From: Campylobacter rectus
GTDB lineage: Bacteria > Campylobacterota > Campylobacteria > Campylobacterales > Campylobacteraceae
Length of the DNA: 64,000 nt
Direction: 5' to 3'
Assembly: GCF_004803795.1 (NCBI RefSeq)
Contig: NZ_CP012543.1
Coordinates: 1,674,001-1,738,000 of the forward strand
Both the position numbers and the translations under genes were made by a program. The number at the start of each line of letters is the position of its first letter. The stretch's first letter is position 1. Below the pieces are notes generated by a model. The model was not told the origin of the DNA and ran no database searches. It saw only the letters and a program-made list of their open reading frames with translations. Positions 18,772-27,689 of the stretch are shown here, piece after piece.

Positions 18772-18855
18772 GCCGCCCTCAGGCTTGCTTGGCCGCCTCT
18801 TTCTAAACAAGCGGCGGCAAAATTTTAAACTCGCGAAAAAATAAAAAGGGTAAAA

Positions 18856-19389
18856 ATGGATATATTAAAGCTACTTTTAGGCGGCTCCGGCGGCGTGCTA
18901 GATGCGATGTCGCAAAAAAGCGGACTAGGCGCAAACGACGTAGAGGCCGTAGTTTCCAAGATCGCGCCTATTTTTATGCAAAGAGCGAATGAAAATTTTA
19001 AATCGGACGCGGATTCGTCGAATTTCCTCGAGATGATCCGCCGCGCAAACCTAGACGAGATGAAAAGCGACCCGCAAAACATCAGCGTCGCCGAGGGCAA
19101 CGAGCTGTTGGGAGTGCTAACGGGCTCGAAAGAAAACAGCAAAGCCCTCGCCGGCAACGTCGGCTCGCAGCTAGGCATCAGCGCAGATTCCATAAAAACC
19201 CTGCTGCCGATAATCGCACCGATGATTGCGGACATGCTAAATAATCAACTAAAAACCTCAAATTTGCAAGGCTCGGCAGACAACGGCTCCGTTATGTCGA
19301 TGCTCATACGGTTTTTAGATCAGAACAAAGACGGCTCGATAGTCGATGATATTTTTAGGATTGCGGGCGATTTTCTCGGTAAAAAATAG
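18856..19389 (+). CDS. DUF937-family protein
   Basis: A 177-residue soluble protein without signal peptide. The wording LLPIIAPMIADMLNNQ and the Gly-rich start LLLGGSGGVLDAM resemble DUF937 (YidB-like) proteins, whose function is not established. The C-terminal segment FLDQNKDGSIVDDIF looks like an EF-hand-type calcium loop (D-x-N-x-D-G-x-I-x-x-D). It follows ppa by 84 bases, with a ribosome binding site AAAAAGGGTAAAA, and could be transcribed with ppa. Confidence 0.7.
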   Translation: MDILKLLLGGSGGVLDAMSQKSGLGANDVEAVVSKIAPIFMQRANENFKSDADSSNFLEMIRRANLDEMKSDPQNISVAEGNELLGVLTGSKENSKALAGNVGSQLGISADSIKTLLPIIAPMIADMLNNQLKTSNLQGSADNGSVMSMLIRFLDQNKDGSIVDDIFRIAGDFLGKK

Positions 19390-19407
19390 GCGAATTTCGC
19401 CTGTTTT
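19388..19407 (+). terminator. Hairpin at the end of the DUF937 gene
   Basis: AGGCGAA-T-TTCGCCT followed by GTTTT; the stem starts within the stop codon. Confidence 0.5.
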
Positions 19408-20943
19408 AGGCCTTTAATCTTGCAAGCGGTCTACAAAACGCTCTTTTACCGTTCGTTAAATTTTCGTTCGCACTACGATTTTTATAGTGCAGCATACCAA
19501 AATTTCTACCGTTTACGATAATTTCTGCCATTTACGATAAAAAATTCGGCTTTTTTTAAAAATTTTAAAGATGCAGCGACCGGGCGGCAAACCTTATATT
19601 TGGTTGCCAAAACTTTTACGGTTTGCTAAAAAAATAAAAGGCTTTCTTTAACTTAAGCTCACGCAAAGGAGCAGTAAGTTACGATGGGTACTATGTTCTT
19701 GTAAGTAACGAGCATGGCAAATTTAAAAACAAGCATATAGTCCGTTTTTAGATTTTAGAGCCTAAATTTAGAGAGATTTTAAAGTATTTCGCAAGAGAAG
19801 CATCAAAGATATCGAATTTAACTAAAATTTCAGAAGCAACACTATGTAAAATCTTTAGAGAAATAAGAATTCTTATGTCTAAAGAGTGTGAGGTTTTGAA
19901 AAGTAACGAGCATAGCGAAGTAGAGTTTAGGCACGATACCAAAACTACGCAGGAAAACTTATATCAGAAACTGTTAAAGATGATAAGAGAAAATCCGCTT
20001 AACTTATCTTGAGCCATATTTAATTACCGTTAGAAGACTCGCTTGTCGCAAACGCCTACAAATTCGTTGTTTTACTTAAAATCCCATCTGCAAACGGTAA
20101 ATTTTAATCACCAAATCGCACTAAATATCATATTTTCTCTTGTAAATTTTACTCGCATCGACAAAAATAATGCCGTTACCGTTTAGAGCTTAGGCGCATT
20201 AAAAAGCCGACGGACCGATAAATATTCGTATCGGCGGCGCGGCAAGTCCAGGCCGATTTATCGCGGCAAGCAGTGCCGAATTTGCGCGCTCTGCGCCATA
20301 TAAAACCGGAGGCAAAACAAGCCGGCGCGGCGACGATTGAGATTATCAAACTACAACTCTCGCTAAAATACACATCCGTTTGCTGCGCCGAACGAAAGGT
20401 TAAGCGCTTATTTTTAGGGCAAATGCCGCAATAGCGGACTTTACGAGGTAAATTTATCGGCACGGCCGCTAGGCTTTGGGCTCGGCGATCCGCGCAGCTT
20501 AAAACCGAACTGGCTCAAAGGCAAATTTAAAAATATCGCGGAAATTTTAACAAATAAACAAACTTTAAAGAGACCGCGTCAAAATTTAAAAATTCGGCGA
20601 TAAATAAAATTGGGCACAAAAATAAATTTTCAAATTTTAGCCGTAATGGAATTTATCGCGCAAACATAAATTCCAGCACCGAAAAAATCTAAAATTTGCC
20701 AAAAAGGCAAGCATTTTTAGCGACTCTAGAAACTCTCTTCGCTAGATAAAATTATTTTAACGAGCATTAAATAAAATTTAAAATCCAAATCGGCGCAAAT
20801 ATAAAATTGCCATATTTTAAACAATGCTCGCTATGGCTTAAAAAGCAGAAAAAAGAGTGGAATTATGCAAATTTTAAGCAAAATTAAGCTAAAGACGAGA
20901 TATTTTTATCAAATTTATCCAAATCGTCCCGTAAAATTTCCGC
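19408..20943. other. Long gene-poor region with an IS remnant
   Basis: About 1.5 kb without an intact gene. It includes the deleted IS1595-type element at 19640-20015. The 20160-20500 part is more G/C-rich and has a 95-codon frame on the minus strand that resembles nothing known; 20500-20943 returns to AAATTT-rich spacer. It may be the remains of a lost gene. Confidence 0.5.
19640..20015 (+). mobile_element. Internally deleted IS1595-type element (376 bp, both ends present)
   Basis: The left end GGCTTTCTTTAACTTAAG and right end CTTATCTTGAGCC match the ends of the intact element at 56192-56937. Inside, the transposase is cut down to its N-terminal part (KISNLTKISEATLCKIFREI) joined to its last residues (TKTTQENLYQKLLK). 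The catalytic middle is gone, replaced by a short segment encoding LKSNEHSEVE. A TAG interrupts the N-terminal part. No exact target duplication flanks it. It could be mobilised in trans only if its ends are still recognised. Confidence 0.8.
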
Positions 20944-23565
20944 CTATCTTAGTCCTTTTTTGAGCTTTCTAACGAGAAATCTTGCCAAATGAAGCTCGTC
21001 AAAAAGCGATTTTTCGATGCAAAGCGGACGGTCGAAAATAAGATCGCAGACGAGCTCGGCGCCCAGCACCGCCGTGCAAAGCCCGCGCGAGCCGTGAGCG
21101 GTGCTCGCATAGACGTTTGGCACGTATTTTGGAGACGGATTTGGCCTATTTTTCGTCCAAAGCAGCGACTTGTAGGCGTCTTTATAAAAATCCTCGTCGT
21201 AAAGTCGTCCGATGAGCGGAAAACGGTCGCCGCTGTAACTGCGATAGCCGACTTTTGAGCCGATTATTCGGATATTGGGCGGGGTTTTGGTTGCAGCGTT
21301 CAAGAGATTTTCGGGCATAGCCGAATTTGGCGCATCATACGTCTGTGCCGAGCAGTCCGCATCTTTGTTTTCAGTCAAATTTAGCAAATTTAAACGATCG
21401 GTCCGCCGCTTTAAACTTGTCAAATTTAAAGACTCGGCTCGCTTGTCCAAATTTGACGAATCTAAGAACTCCGCCGAGCCCGCCGAGACAAATTTCGCAT
21501 CTTTACCGATTTTAACGGCATCCTTTGCGTTCATCGGCCTTTGCAAATTTGCCAAAGGGCTTATTTTTGTAAAATTTGACGACTTAAAACCGTCTGCTTT
21601 TCCCACGTTTTTTGCCAAATCCGGCAGATTTTTATTTACGGTTTTGATTTGGTTTATAAATTTTACGCCTAAAAGATGCTCTGAGCTAGCGCATTTTTCG
21701 ACACTTGTTTCGTATGCGAACGAGGCGGGTGATATTTCGCCAAACTCCCGCGTAAGCGAAATTTTATCGCTTGTCGCAACCGTTTTTATCTCGCTCGAAT
21801 TTTCACCGTTCGCAAGAGACGCGACATCTATCGGCTCGTCATTAAATTTGCGGATGATTTTTTCGTCCGCGATCGCGCCGCGCAAAATTTCCACATTATC
21901 GGTGTTTTCGTTTAAATTTACGCTACTGTTATTTGTTTTTAAATGATCCGCGTTTTTAGCGTCGCCGTCTGGGCCGATAGTTAAATTTTGATCCTGCTCG
22001 CCGCTTAAATTTACTCGCTCGCTTTCCGCAAATTCGCCGCCTAAAAACTCGGCGACGTCGGCCAAATTTTTCTCGTCGTCGCTAGAGCGCGGCTCGTCCA
22101 AAAAAAGATTTCTATCATAAGTCGCGCCGATCACCTGCACGTCATCGACAGGCGGGCAAACGTAGCCTTTGGCGCTAAAAGGCGCAGACGTCCGGACGGC
22201 AGGCTCGATATGCGTGACCTGGCCGCGCACGGAGCTAAGCCTGATGTCGTAGTCCGCAAAGAGCTCCATACTCTCGCTACCGACAGCAAGCACGAGTACG
22301 TCGGCGTCGATGCTTTGTCCGTCCTTAAAGTGCGCCCTAACCGTGCCGCCCTCAAGCGTCTCAAAGCCCGTAAATTCGCAGTTTAAAAGCGTTTTTATGC
22401 CTGCGCTTGCCGCCTTGCACATTTTTCTAGGACGAGCTTTTGCGCCCTTAAAAATAAACGCGCTAGCGTAAGGCTCGCCCTCGAATTTTAGCTCAAAAAC
22501 GCCGTTATCCGCGTCAAATTCTCGCCACTCGTAAAAGCGCTCCAGCGTCTTTCGCTCATACGCGTAGTCAGTCGCGCCGCAAAACTCTATCTCCTGGGCG
22601 CCGAGGTTTTGGCCGTAAAAGCGCGCCGCCTGCAAAAACGCGTTCATATGCATGCGGCCCAAATTTACGGTTGGTTTCGTGATGAGCGGCATCAAAATCC
22701 CGCAGTGATTTCCAGAGCCGTTTAGCGCGATGTCGCCGCGCTTTTCGGCGATCGTGACTTTTAAATCGCGCTCGCGCAACTTAAACGCGCAAACGCAGCC
22801 CGCTACGCCACCGCCGATAACTAGCGCCGTCTTTGGCGCAGCCCTGCTCGCGGGGTCGAACCTACTAAACCAAATTTCGCTCCCGGCTTGTCGTCCGCTC
22901 GCAAATTTGGCCCGCAGCATCTCGCGCTTTTTGCCGTAGCCTTTGAGTAAATTTACCTCAAAACCGCTATTTTGCAGGGCTCTTTTTAGCGCGCCCGAGG
23001 CCGAATACGTGCAAACGCTAGCACCGAATGCGCATAAATTTGCGATTTTACCGCAAATCCGCTCGCTCCACATAGCTTCGTTTTTAGCGGGAGCAAAGCC
23101 GTCCATAAAAACGGCGTCCGCGATAAAGCTAAGCTCGTCCAAAACCTCGGCAACGTCGCCAAAGCACAATGTAAGCGTAACGTTTGGGGCTAAATTTAGC
23201 CTGTGAAATCCGCGAATAAGCGGAGGATAGGCGTCCAAAAGCTCGCCAGAAACGTCCGCAAGCTCGCTAAAATTCGCGTAAATTTTGGCTAGATCATCTT
23301 TAGTGATCGGCATTTTTTCGATACTGACGAAATTTAAAAATTTATCCGAGTTTTTAAATCTTTTAAAGGCGCAGAGGAAATTTAACCCCGCGCCAAATCC
23401 CGTCTCAAGCACGTTAAATTCGCTCTTTTTGCTCCAAATTTCATCAAAAACGGAGCTAAAAACATACTCGCTCTGGCCTATGGGATCGTCTGCGTTAAAG
23501 TAAATGTCGTCAAATTCGGGACTAAACGGGATACCGCCTTTAAAAACGACTCGAGCGCTTTTCAT
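20944..23565 (-). CDS. mnmC: tRNA 5-methylaminomethyl-2-thiouridine biosynthesis bifunctional protein MnmC, with a long internal insert
   Basis: Two-domain enzyme finishing the wobble-uridine modification mnm5s2U. The N-terminal methyltransferase (about 1-230) has VLETGFGAGLNFL and VFMDGFAPAKNEAMW; the FAD oxidase domain starts with VIGGGVAGCVCAF near 248 and ends with GSRGLCTAVLGAELV. At 873 residues it is about 200 longer than E. coli MnmC. The excess is a low-complexity Asn/Ser/Lys/Asp-rich stretch at about residues 490-760, coded by AAATTT-rich DNA (about 21280-22090). Flanking oxidase sequence continues on both sides (YDRNLFLDEPR; YSGDRFPLIGR). The insert may be a tolerated linker. It overlaps amiA by four bases. 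Confidence 0.9.
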   Translation of the reverse strand: MKSARVVFKGGIPFSPEFDDIYFNADDPIGQSEYVFSSVFDEIWSKKSEFNVLETGFGAGLNFLCAFKRFKNSDKFLNFVSIEKMPITKDDLAKIYANFSELADVSGELLDAYPPLIRGFHRLNLAPNVTLTLCFGDVAEVLDELSFIADAVFMDGFAPAKNEAMWSERICGKIANLCAFGASVCTYSASGALKRALQNSGFEVNLLKGYGKKREMLRAKFASGRQAGSEIWFSRFDPASRAAPKTALVIGGGVAGCVCAFKLRERDLKVTIAEKRGDIALNGSGNHCGILMPLITKPTVNLGRMHMNAFLQAARFYGQNLGAQEIEFCGATDYAYERKTLERFYEWREFDADNGVFELKFEGEPYASAFIFKGAKARPRKMCKAASAGIKTLLNCEFTGFETLEGGTVRAHFKDGQSIDADVLVLAVGSESMELFADYDIRLSSVRGQVTHIEPAVRTSAPFSAKGYVCPPVDDVQVIGATYDRNLFLDEPRSSDDEKNLADVAEFLGGEFAESERVNLSGEQDQNLTIGPDGDAKNADHLKTNNSSVNLNENTDNVEILRGAIADEKIIRKFNDEPIDVASLANGENSSEIKTVATSDKISLTREFGEISPASFAYETSVEKCASSEHLLGVKFINQIKTVNKNLPDLAKNVGKADGFKSSNFTKISPLANLQRPMNAKDAVKIGKDAKFVSAGSAEFLDSSNLDKRAESLNLTSLKRRTDRLNLLNLTENKDADCSAQTYDAPNSAMPENLLNAATKTPPNIRIIGSKVGYRSYSGDRFPLIGRLYDEDFYKDAYKSLLWTKNRPNPSPKYVPNVYASTAHGSRGLCTAVLGAELVCDLIFDRPLCIEKSLFDELHLARFLVRKLKKGLR

Positions 23566-25397
23566 CGTTGGTTTGAAAAATAAACGTCCACGCCGTTTGC
23601 GAGCCCCTTGGCTAGGGCGTCTTGATATTTTGAGTTATTTATGAGCTCGCCCTCGCCCGGGTGAGTGATGTAGCCGACCTCAAGCAGCACCGCAGGCATC
23701 AGCGCGCCTACCAGCACCCAAAAGGGCGCCTCGCGAACGCCACCGTCGGAGGCTTTTGAGCTTACCGACTTAGCTCGCGCCAAAACTTCGCGCTGAACGT
23801 CGATAGCAAGCTTGTTTGAAGCGATGATCTTTTCGCGATTTAAGAAATTTAAAAAGGTCTGCTTGGAGAAAAAATTCATCTCCTCGATGTCGGATTTGTT
23901 TTCCAGCGCGGCTGCGTTTTTACTGCGCTCGGAACGAGCCGGCGAGAGGAAAAACGTCTCGATGCCGTGCATAGTCGCCGCCTTTGTCTTGTTCGGCGCG
24001 GCATTTGCGTGGATAGAGATAAAAAGATCGGCGGCCTTGTCGTTAGCGTATTTCGTGCGGTCGCGAAGGTTGATAAATTTATCCTTGCTACGCGTATAAT
24101 AAACCTTGTAGCCGCGTCCTTGGAGCTCTTTGCCCGCCTTTTGAGCGATGCTTAACACGATGTTTTTTTCTTTTAGCGAGCCGTTTATCGCGCCCGGATC
24201 GTCGCCTCCGTGCCCCGCGTCAAGGACGATAACCTTACCTTTAGCGCTTTGGACTTTCTTAGCGCTTGCCGTTTTTACGGGCGGCAAAAGCGTCTCTTGC
24301 TCCTCTTTTTTAGCGGCGTTTTGAGTATTTTTGGCATCCGCTTTAGCCTGAGCTTTTTCTTGTTTTTGTCGGGTCGGCTTTTGATTTTGGGCTTGAGGCT
24401 GAGCGGGTTTTTGCTGCGGCGTTTGCGCTATTTTGGGTTTTGGTTTTGTCGCGGTTTTTGAGGGCTCTTGTTTTGGCGTTAGTTTAGCTTGTTCGCCCTT
24501 TTTCTTTTCGGTCGTTTGGCCGGCTTGCGTCCAAGCTTGTTTTAGATCTATCGTCTTTTCCGCATTTTGCTTCGGCGCAGCTTGAGACTTTTGCTTATTT
24601 TCTTTTGCGGCGGCTTGCTTAGAGCTTAATTTTTCCTTTTTTACGGATTTTTGCTCCTGCGCGGGTGCGGCCTTTTTAAAAACTAGCGATTTATCCTCGG
24701 CTCTTAGCCTTAAATTTATCTCGAATTTGTTCGCAAAGACCACCCTTACGGTTTGAGCGTTAAACTGACTTATGCGCACCTCATCGACCAAAAATCCTTT
24801 TATGCTCTCAACCGTTCCCGGACTCCAAACACCCTTAAATTCGTATATATCTCGATATAGACCCTTTTGATTTAAGGTAAATTTATTTATATCGCTACCG
24901 CTTAGAGGTCTGTTAAATTTCAGCTCCAAACTATCCCCGCCTCTAACCACGGACACTAAGGCCAGTTTGCCTTGTTCGGAGGATTTTTTCTTATTTACGG
25001 GCGCGGATAGCTGCTTTAGCTCGGCCGGTTTTTGTTTAGCCTCTTTTTGCTCTTTTGCCTCGGCCTGCTTAGGTTTTGGCGCCTCTTTTTCTTTCTTCGG
25101 TGCAGGTGCGGCTTTTGGCTGCGGCAAGCTTTTTAACTCTTTTTCATACGACTTCGTGTCAAGCCCCAAAACTTTAGCGCTTTTTATCAAACGCTGTAGC
25201 GACTTTGCGGTTAGCTCTTTGTCGTTGCGCATGATGGATTTGACATATAGTACGCGCAATTCTTGGTGAAATTCCGTCTTTTTTTTGCCATTTGCGCCGT
25301 CAAATTCGCGGTCGAATTTATCAAAAAAGTTATCGTTCGCAAACGCCGCGGCAACCAAAAATAAAATTATAAAAATTTTTCTAATTATCTTCGCCAT
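23562..25397 (-). CDS. amiA: N-acetylmuramoyl-L-alanine amidase AmiA (AMIN + Amidase_3)
   Basis: Periplasmic amidase that removes stem peptides from glycan strands at septation. A signal peptide (about 1-20) is followed by a helical region, an AMIN-like targeting domain (about 145-235), a Lys/Gln/Ala/Pro-rich linker of about 140 residues, and the amidase domain (about 390-605). Zinc ligands and catalytic Glu are visible in VLDAGHGGDDPG, KEKNIVLS, FISIHANA and LLEVGYITHP. Total length 611 is long because of the linker. It belongs with the FtsE/FtsX/LytM genes at 30899-33613. Confidence 0.94.
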   Translation of the reverse strand: MAKIIRKIFIILFLVAAAFANDNFFDKFDREFDGANGKKKTEFHQELRVLYVKSIMRNDKELTAKSLQRLIKSAKVLGLDTKSYEKELKSLPQPKAAPAPKKEKEAPKPKQAEAKEQKEAKQKPAELKQLSAPVNKKKSSEQGKLALVSVVRGGDSLELKFNRPLSGSDINKFTLNQKGLYRDIYEFKGVWSPGTVESIKGFLVDEVRISQFNAQTVRVVFANKFEINLRLRAEDKSLVFKKAAPAQEQKSVKKEKLSSKQAAAKENKQKSQAAPKQNAEKTIDLKQAWTQAGQTTEKKKGEQAKLTPKQEPSKTATKPKPKIAQTPQQKPAQPQAQNQKPTRQKQEKAQAKADAKNTQNAAKKEEQETLLPPVKTASAKKVQSAKGKVIVLDAGHGGDDPGAINGSLKEKNIVLSIAQKAGKELQGRGYKVYYTRSKDKFINLRDRTKYANDKAADLFISIHANAAPNKTKAATMHGIETFFLSPARSERSKNAAALENKSDIEEMNFFSKQTFLNFLNREKIIASNKLAIDVQREVLARAKSVSSKASDGGVREAPFWVLVGALMPAVLLEVGYITHPGEGELINNSKYQDALAKGLANGVDVYFSNQR

Positions 25398-26472
25398 TTA
25401 TCAGTTTTTCAAATAGTTCTTTCACGCTTATTATCTCGTTTAGCCTGTATCCGTTCGCGCCCGTGAAAAACAGCCCTGTCTCTTTGCGCCCGGCAAAGGC
25501 GTCGTAAAGTCTATCCGCGATGCAGTATCCCACCTCTTTTGCCTCTTTGCCGCGCTGGCACGGGCTCACGCAGTTGCTTACGCAGCTGATTTTCGGACCT
25601 TGACGTTTATCGACCAGATTTATCAAATTTGTCCTGACGCCGCGCGCCGGATAGCCGACGGGGCTTTTGATCAGCTCTATATCCTCTTTTTTGGCTGCTA
25701 GTAGCACCTGCTTAAACTCCTCGCTAGCGTCACACTCGTGCGTGCCGATGAAGCGAGTGCCTATCTGCACGCCGTTTGCGCCAAGCAAGACGGCTCTATC
25801 TATATCGTTTTTATCCCAGATGCCGCCCGCCGCAAAGAGCGGAAAATCGCCCCACTGCTTTATCTCTTCGCTAACGGGCGTTATTAAATTGTCCAAACTA
25901 TACGCGGGATCGATGCACTGCTCGTAGGTAAAGCCCTGATGCCCGCCGCTAAGGGGTCCTTCGAGCACCACCGCGTCAGGGAGCCTGCCGTAGCGCCCCT
26001 GCCAGCGTTTGCAGATGATTTTTAGCGCTTTTGCCGAGGATACGATAGGCACCAAAGCGACGTCCGGAAAACCTTCGGTAAATTCGGGCAAATTCGTAGG
26101 TAGTCCCGCTCCCGTGATGATCACGTCTATGCCATGATCACAGGCGTCTTTTACGATGCGCTCGTAGTCGTTGCTGGCATATAGGATATTAACCCCGAGC
26201 GGTTTGTCGCCGCAAATTTTACGCGCGTTGTCGATGACGGCCTTTAGTCCCTCTCGCGAATAGAAATTTTGGCTGCCGTAGGGCTTTGAGTTTAGCTCTT
26301 TGGATACATATTTTAGCCCTTCGTAGTATCCGGTTCCCACCGAGCTTATCACGCCCAAACCGCCTTCTAGGCTGACGCTTCCGGCCAGTTTGTCCCAGCT
26401 GATACCAAGCCCCATTCCGCCTTGGATTATCGGATGTTTTATCTCGTATTTTCCGATTTTTACCGGTTGCAT
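25381..26472 (-). CDS. Nitronate monooxygenase family FMN protein
   Basis: A 363-residue TIM-barrel flavoprotein of the NMO/2-nitropropane dioxygenase group. GGMGLGISWDKLAG near residue 18, VVLEGPLSGGHQG near 165 (with the family His) and FAAGGIWDKNDIDRAVLLGANGVQ (phosphate-binding part GANGVQIGTRF) are diagnostic. A cysteine group, SCVSNCVSPCQ, lies near 297. Substrate is unknown; FabK-type enoyl reductases share the fold. It overlaps both neighbours (17 bases with amiA, one base with tyrS), so it is co-transcribed. Confidence 0.88.
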   Translation of the reverse strand: MQPVKIGKYEIKHPIIQGGMGLGISWDKLAGSVSLEGGLGVISSVGTGYYEGLKYVSKELNSKPYGSQNFYSREGLKAVIDNARKICGDKPLGVNILYASNDYERIVKDACDHGIDVIITGAGLPTNLPEFTEGFPDVALVPIVSSAKALKIICKRWQGRYGRLPDAVVLEGPLSGGHQGFTYEQCIDPAYSLDNLITPVSEEIKQWGDFPLFAAGGIWDKNDIDRAVLLGANGVQIGTRFIGTHECDASEEFKQVLLAAKKEDIELIKSPVGYPARGVRTNLINLVDKRQGPKISCVSNCVSPCQRGKEAKEVGYCIADRLYDAFAGRKETGLFFTGANGYRLNEIISVKELFEKLINGEDN

Positions 26473-27680
26473 CAGGTCACCTTTAGTTTTGCAAATTTAC
26501 GCTTGCCTACCTGCAAAACATATTCGCCCACGCCCAGCTTTAGCTGCTCGTCAGCGATCTTTTCTTGATTTAGGCTCACAGCATTTGCTGCGATATCTCG
26601 GCGCGCCTGAGAGCTGCTGGCGCACAGGCCGCAGTGAGTGAGCGCGTGCACGATCCAAACCGGAGCCGCTAGCCCAAACTCCTCCATCTCGGTGGGGATC
26701 AAATTTTGCGAATGCACTCGGTCAAATTCGGCCTTTGCCTCTTTTGCCGCCGCTTCGCCGTTGTATCTGGTCGTGATTTCAAGCGCAAGGGCTTCTTTTA
26801 CGGCTTTTGGATGAGCTTTGCCGCTAGCTACGTCCGATTTTAAATTTGCGATCTTCTCCGCGCTTTTTTCGCTCAAAAGCTCGTACCAGCGCCACATCAG
26901 CTCATCGCTCACGCTTAAAATTTTAGCAAACATCTCGTTTGGCCCCTCGGTCACGCCGATGTAGTTTCCTAGGCTCTTGCTCATTTTATTCACGCCGTCA
27001 AGCCCCTCCAAAAGCGGCATCATTATGACGGCTTGTTCTTTGCCGACGTTGTAAATTCGCTGCAAGGTCCTGCCCATAAGCAGGTTAAATTTCTGATCGG
27101 TGCCGCCCATCTCGATATCGCACTTCATCGCGACGCTGTCGTAGCCCTGAAGGAGCGGATATAAAAATTCGCTGATCGAGATCGATGCGCCGCTTTTGTA
27201 TCTTTTCTCAAAATCATCTCGCTCGAGCATCCTAGCCACCGCAAAGGTACTGGCTAGCTCCACGATGCCCGCAGCCCCCAGTTCGTTTAGCCACCGCGAG
27301 TTAAACATTAGCTTGGTTTTTTGCGGATCAAGTATTTTAAAAACCTGCTCTTCGTAGGTTTTGGCGTTTGCCATCACGGTCTCTCGGTCGAGCTTTTTTC
27401 GCGTTTGGCTTTTGCCGCTAGGATCGCCGATTTGTCCAGTGAAATCGCCTATCAAAAACTGCACTATCGCGCCGTGTTTTTGCAAAAACGCCATCTTTTG
27501 AAGCACGACGGTGTGACCCAGGTGCAAATCGGGAGCCGTCGGATCAAAACCCGCTTTAACGTAGAAATTTTCACCCTTTTCGTAATAGTTTTTTACTAAA
27601 TTTGCAACGCGCTCCTCATCTATAATCTCGGCGACACCCTTTTTTATATCGCTCATTATTTTGTCTAAATTTACACTCAC
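26472..27680 (-). CDS. tyrS: Tyrosyl-tRNA synthetase
   Basis: Class I synthetase for tRNA-Tyr, 402 residues, TyrRS-Z type by length. The HIGH box is [10 protein letters not shown] near 52, and [11 protein letters not shown] near 230 is the KMSKS loop. The C-terminal S4 RNA-binding domain is at about 340-402. The start is a GTG seven bases after AAGGAGAAAAG; the ATG eight codons later has no such site. Confidence 0.96.
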   Translation of the reverse strand: MSVNLDKIMSDIKKGVAEIIDEERVANLVKNYYEKGENFYVKAGFDPTAPDLHLGHTVVLQKMAFLQKHGAIVQFLIGDFTGQIGDPSGKSQTRKKLDRETVMANAKTYEEQVFKILDPQKTKLMFNSRWLNELGAAGIVELASTFAVARMLERDDFEKRYKSGASISISEFLYPLLQGYDSVAMKCDIEMGGTDQKFNLLMGRTLQRIYNVGKEQAVIMMPLLEGLDGVNKMSKSLGNYIGVTEGPNEMFAKILSVSDELMWRWYELLSEKSAEKIANLKSDVASGKAHPKAVKEALALEITTRYNGEAAAKEAKAEFDRVHSQNLIPTEMEEFGLAAPVWIVHALTHCGLCASSSQARRDIAANAVSLNQEKIADEQLKLGVGEYVLQVGKRKFAKLKVT

Positions 27681-27689
27681 CTTTTCTCC

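Noticed and set aside
20176-20463. 95-codon minus-strand frame in the long gap
   Set aside because: No ribosome binding site, no family resemblance, and the composition looks like decayed or spacer DNA.
21275-21946. 223-codon plus-strand frame opposite the MnmC insert
   Set aside because: The minus-strand mnmC frame is open through the region and continues into conserved oxidase sequence on both sides, so the plus-strand frame is taken as a shadow.
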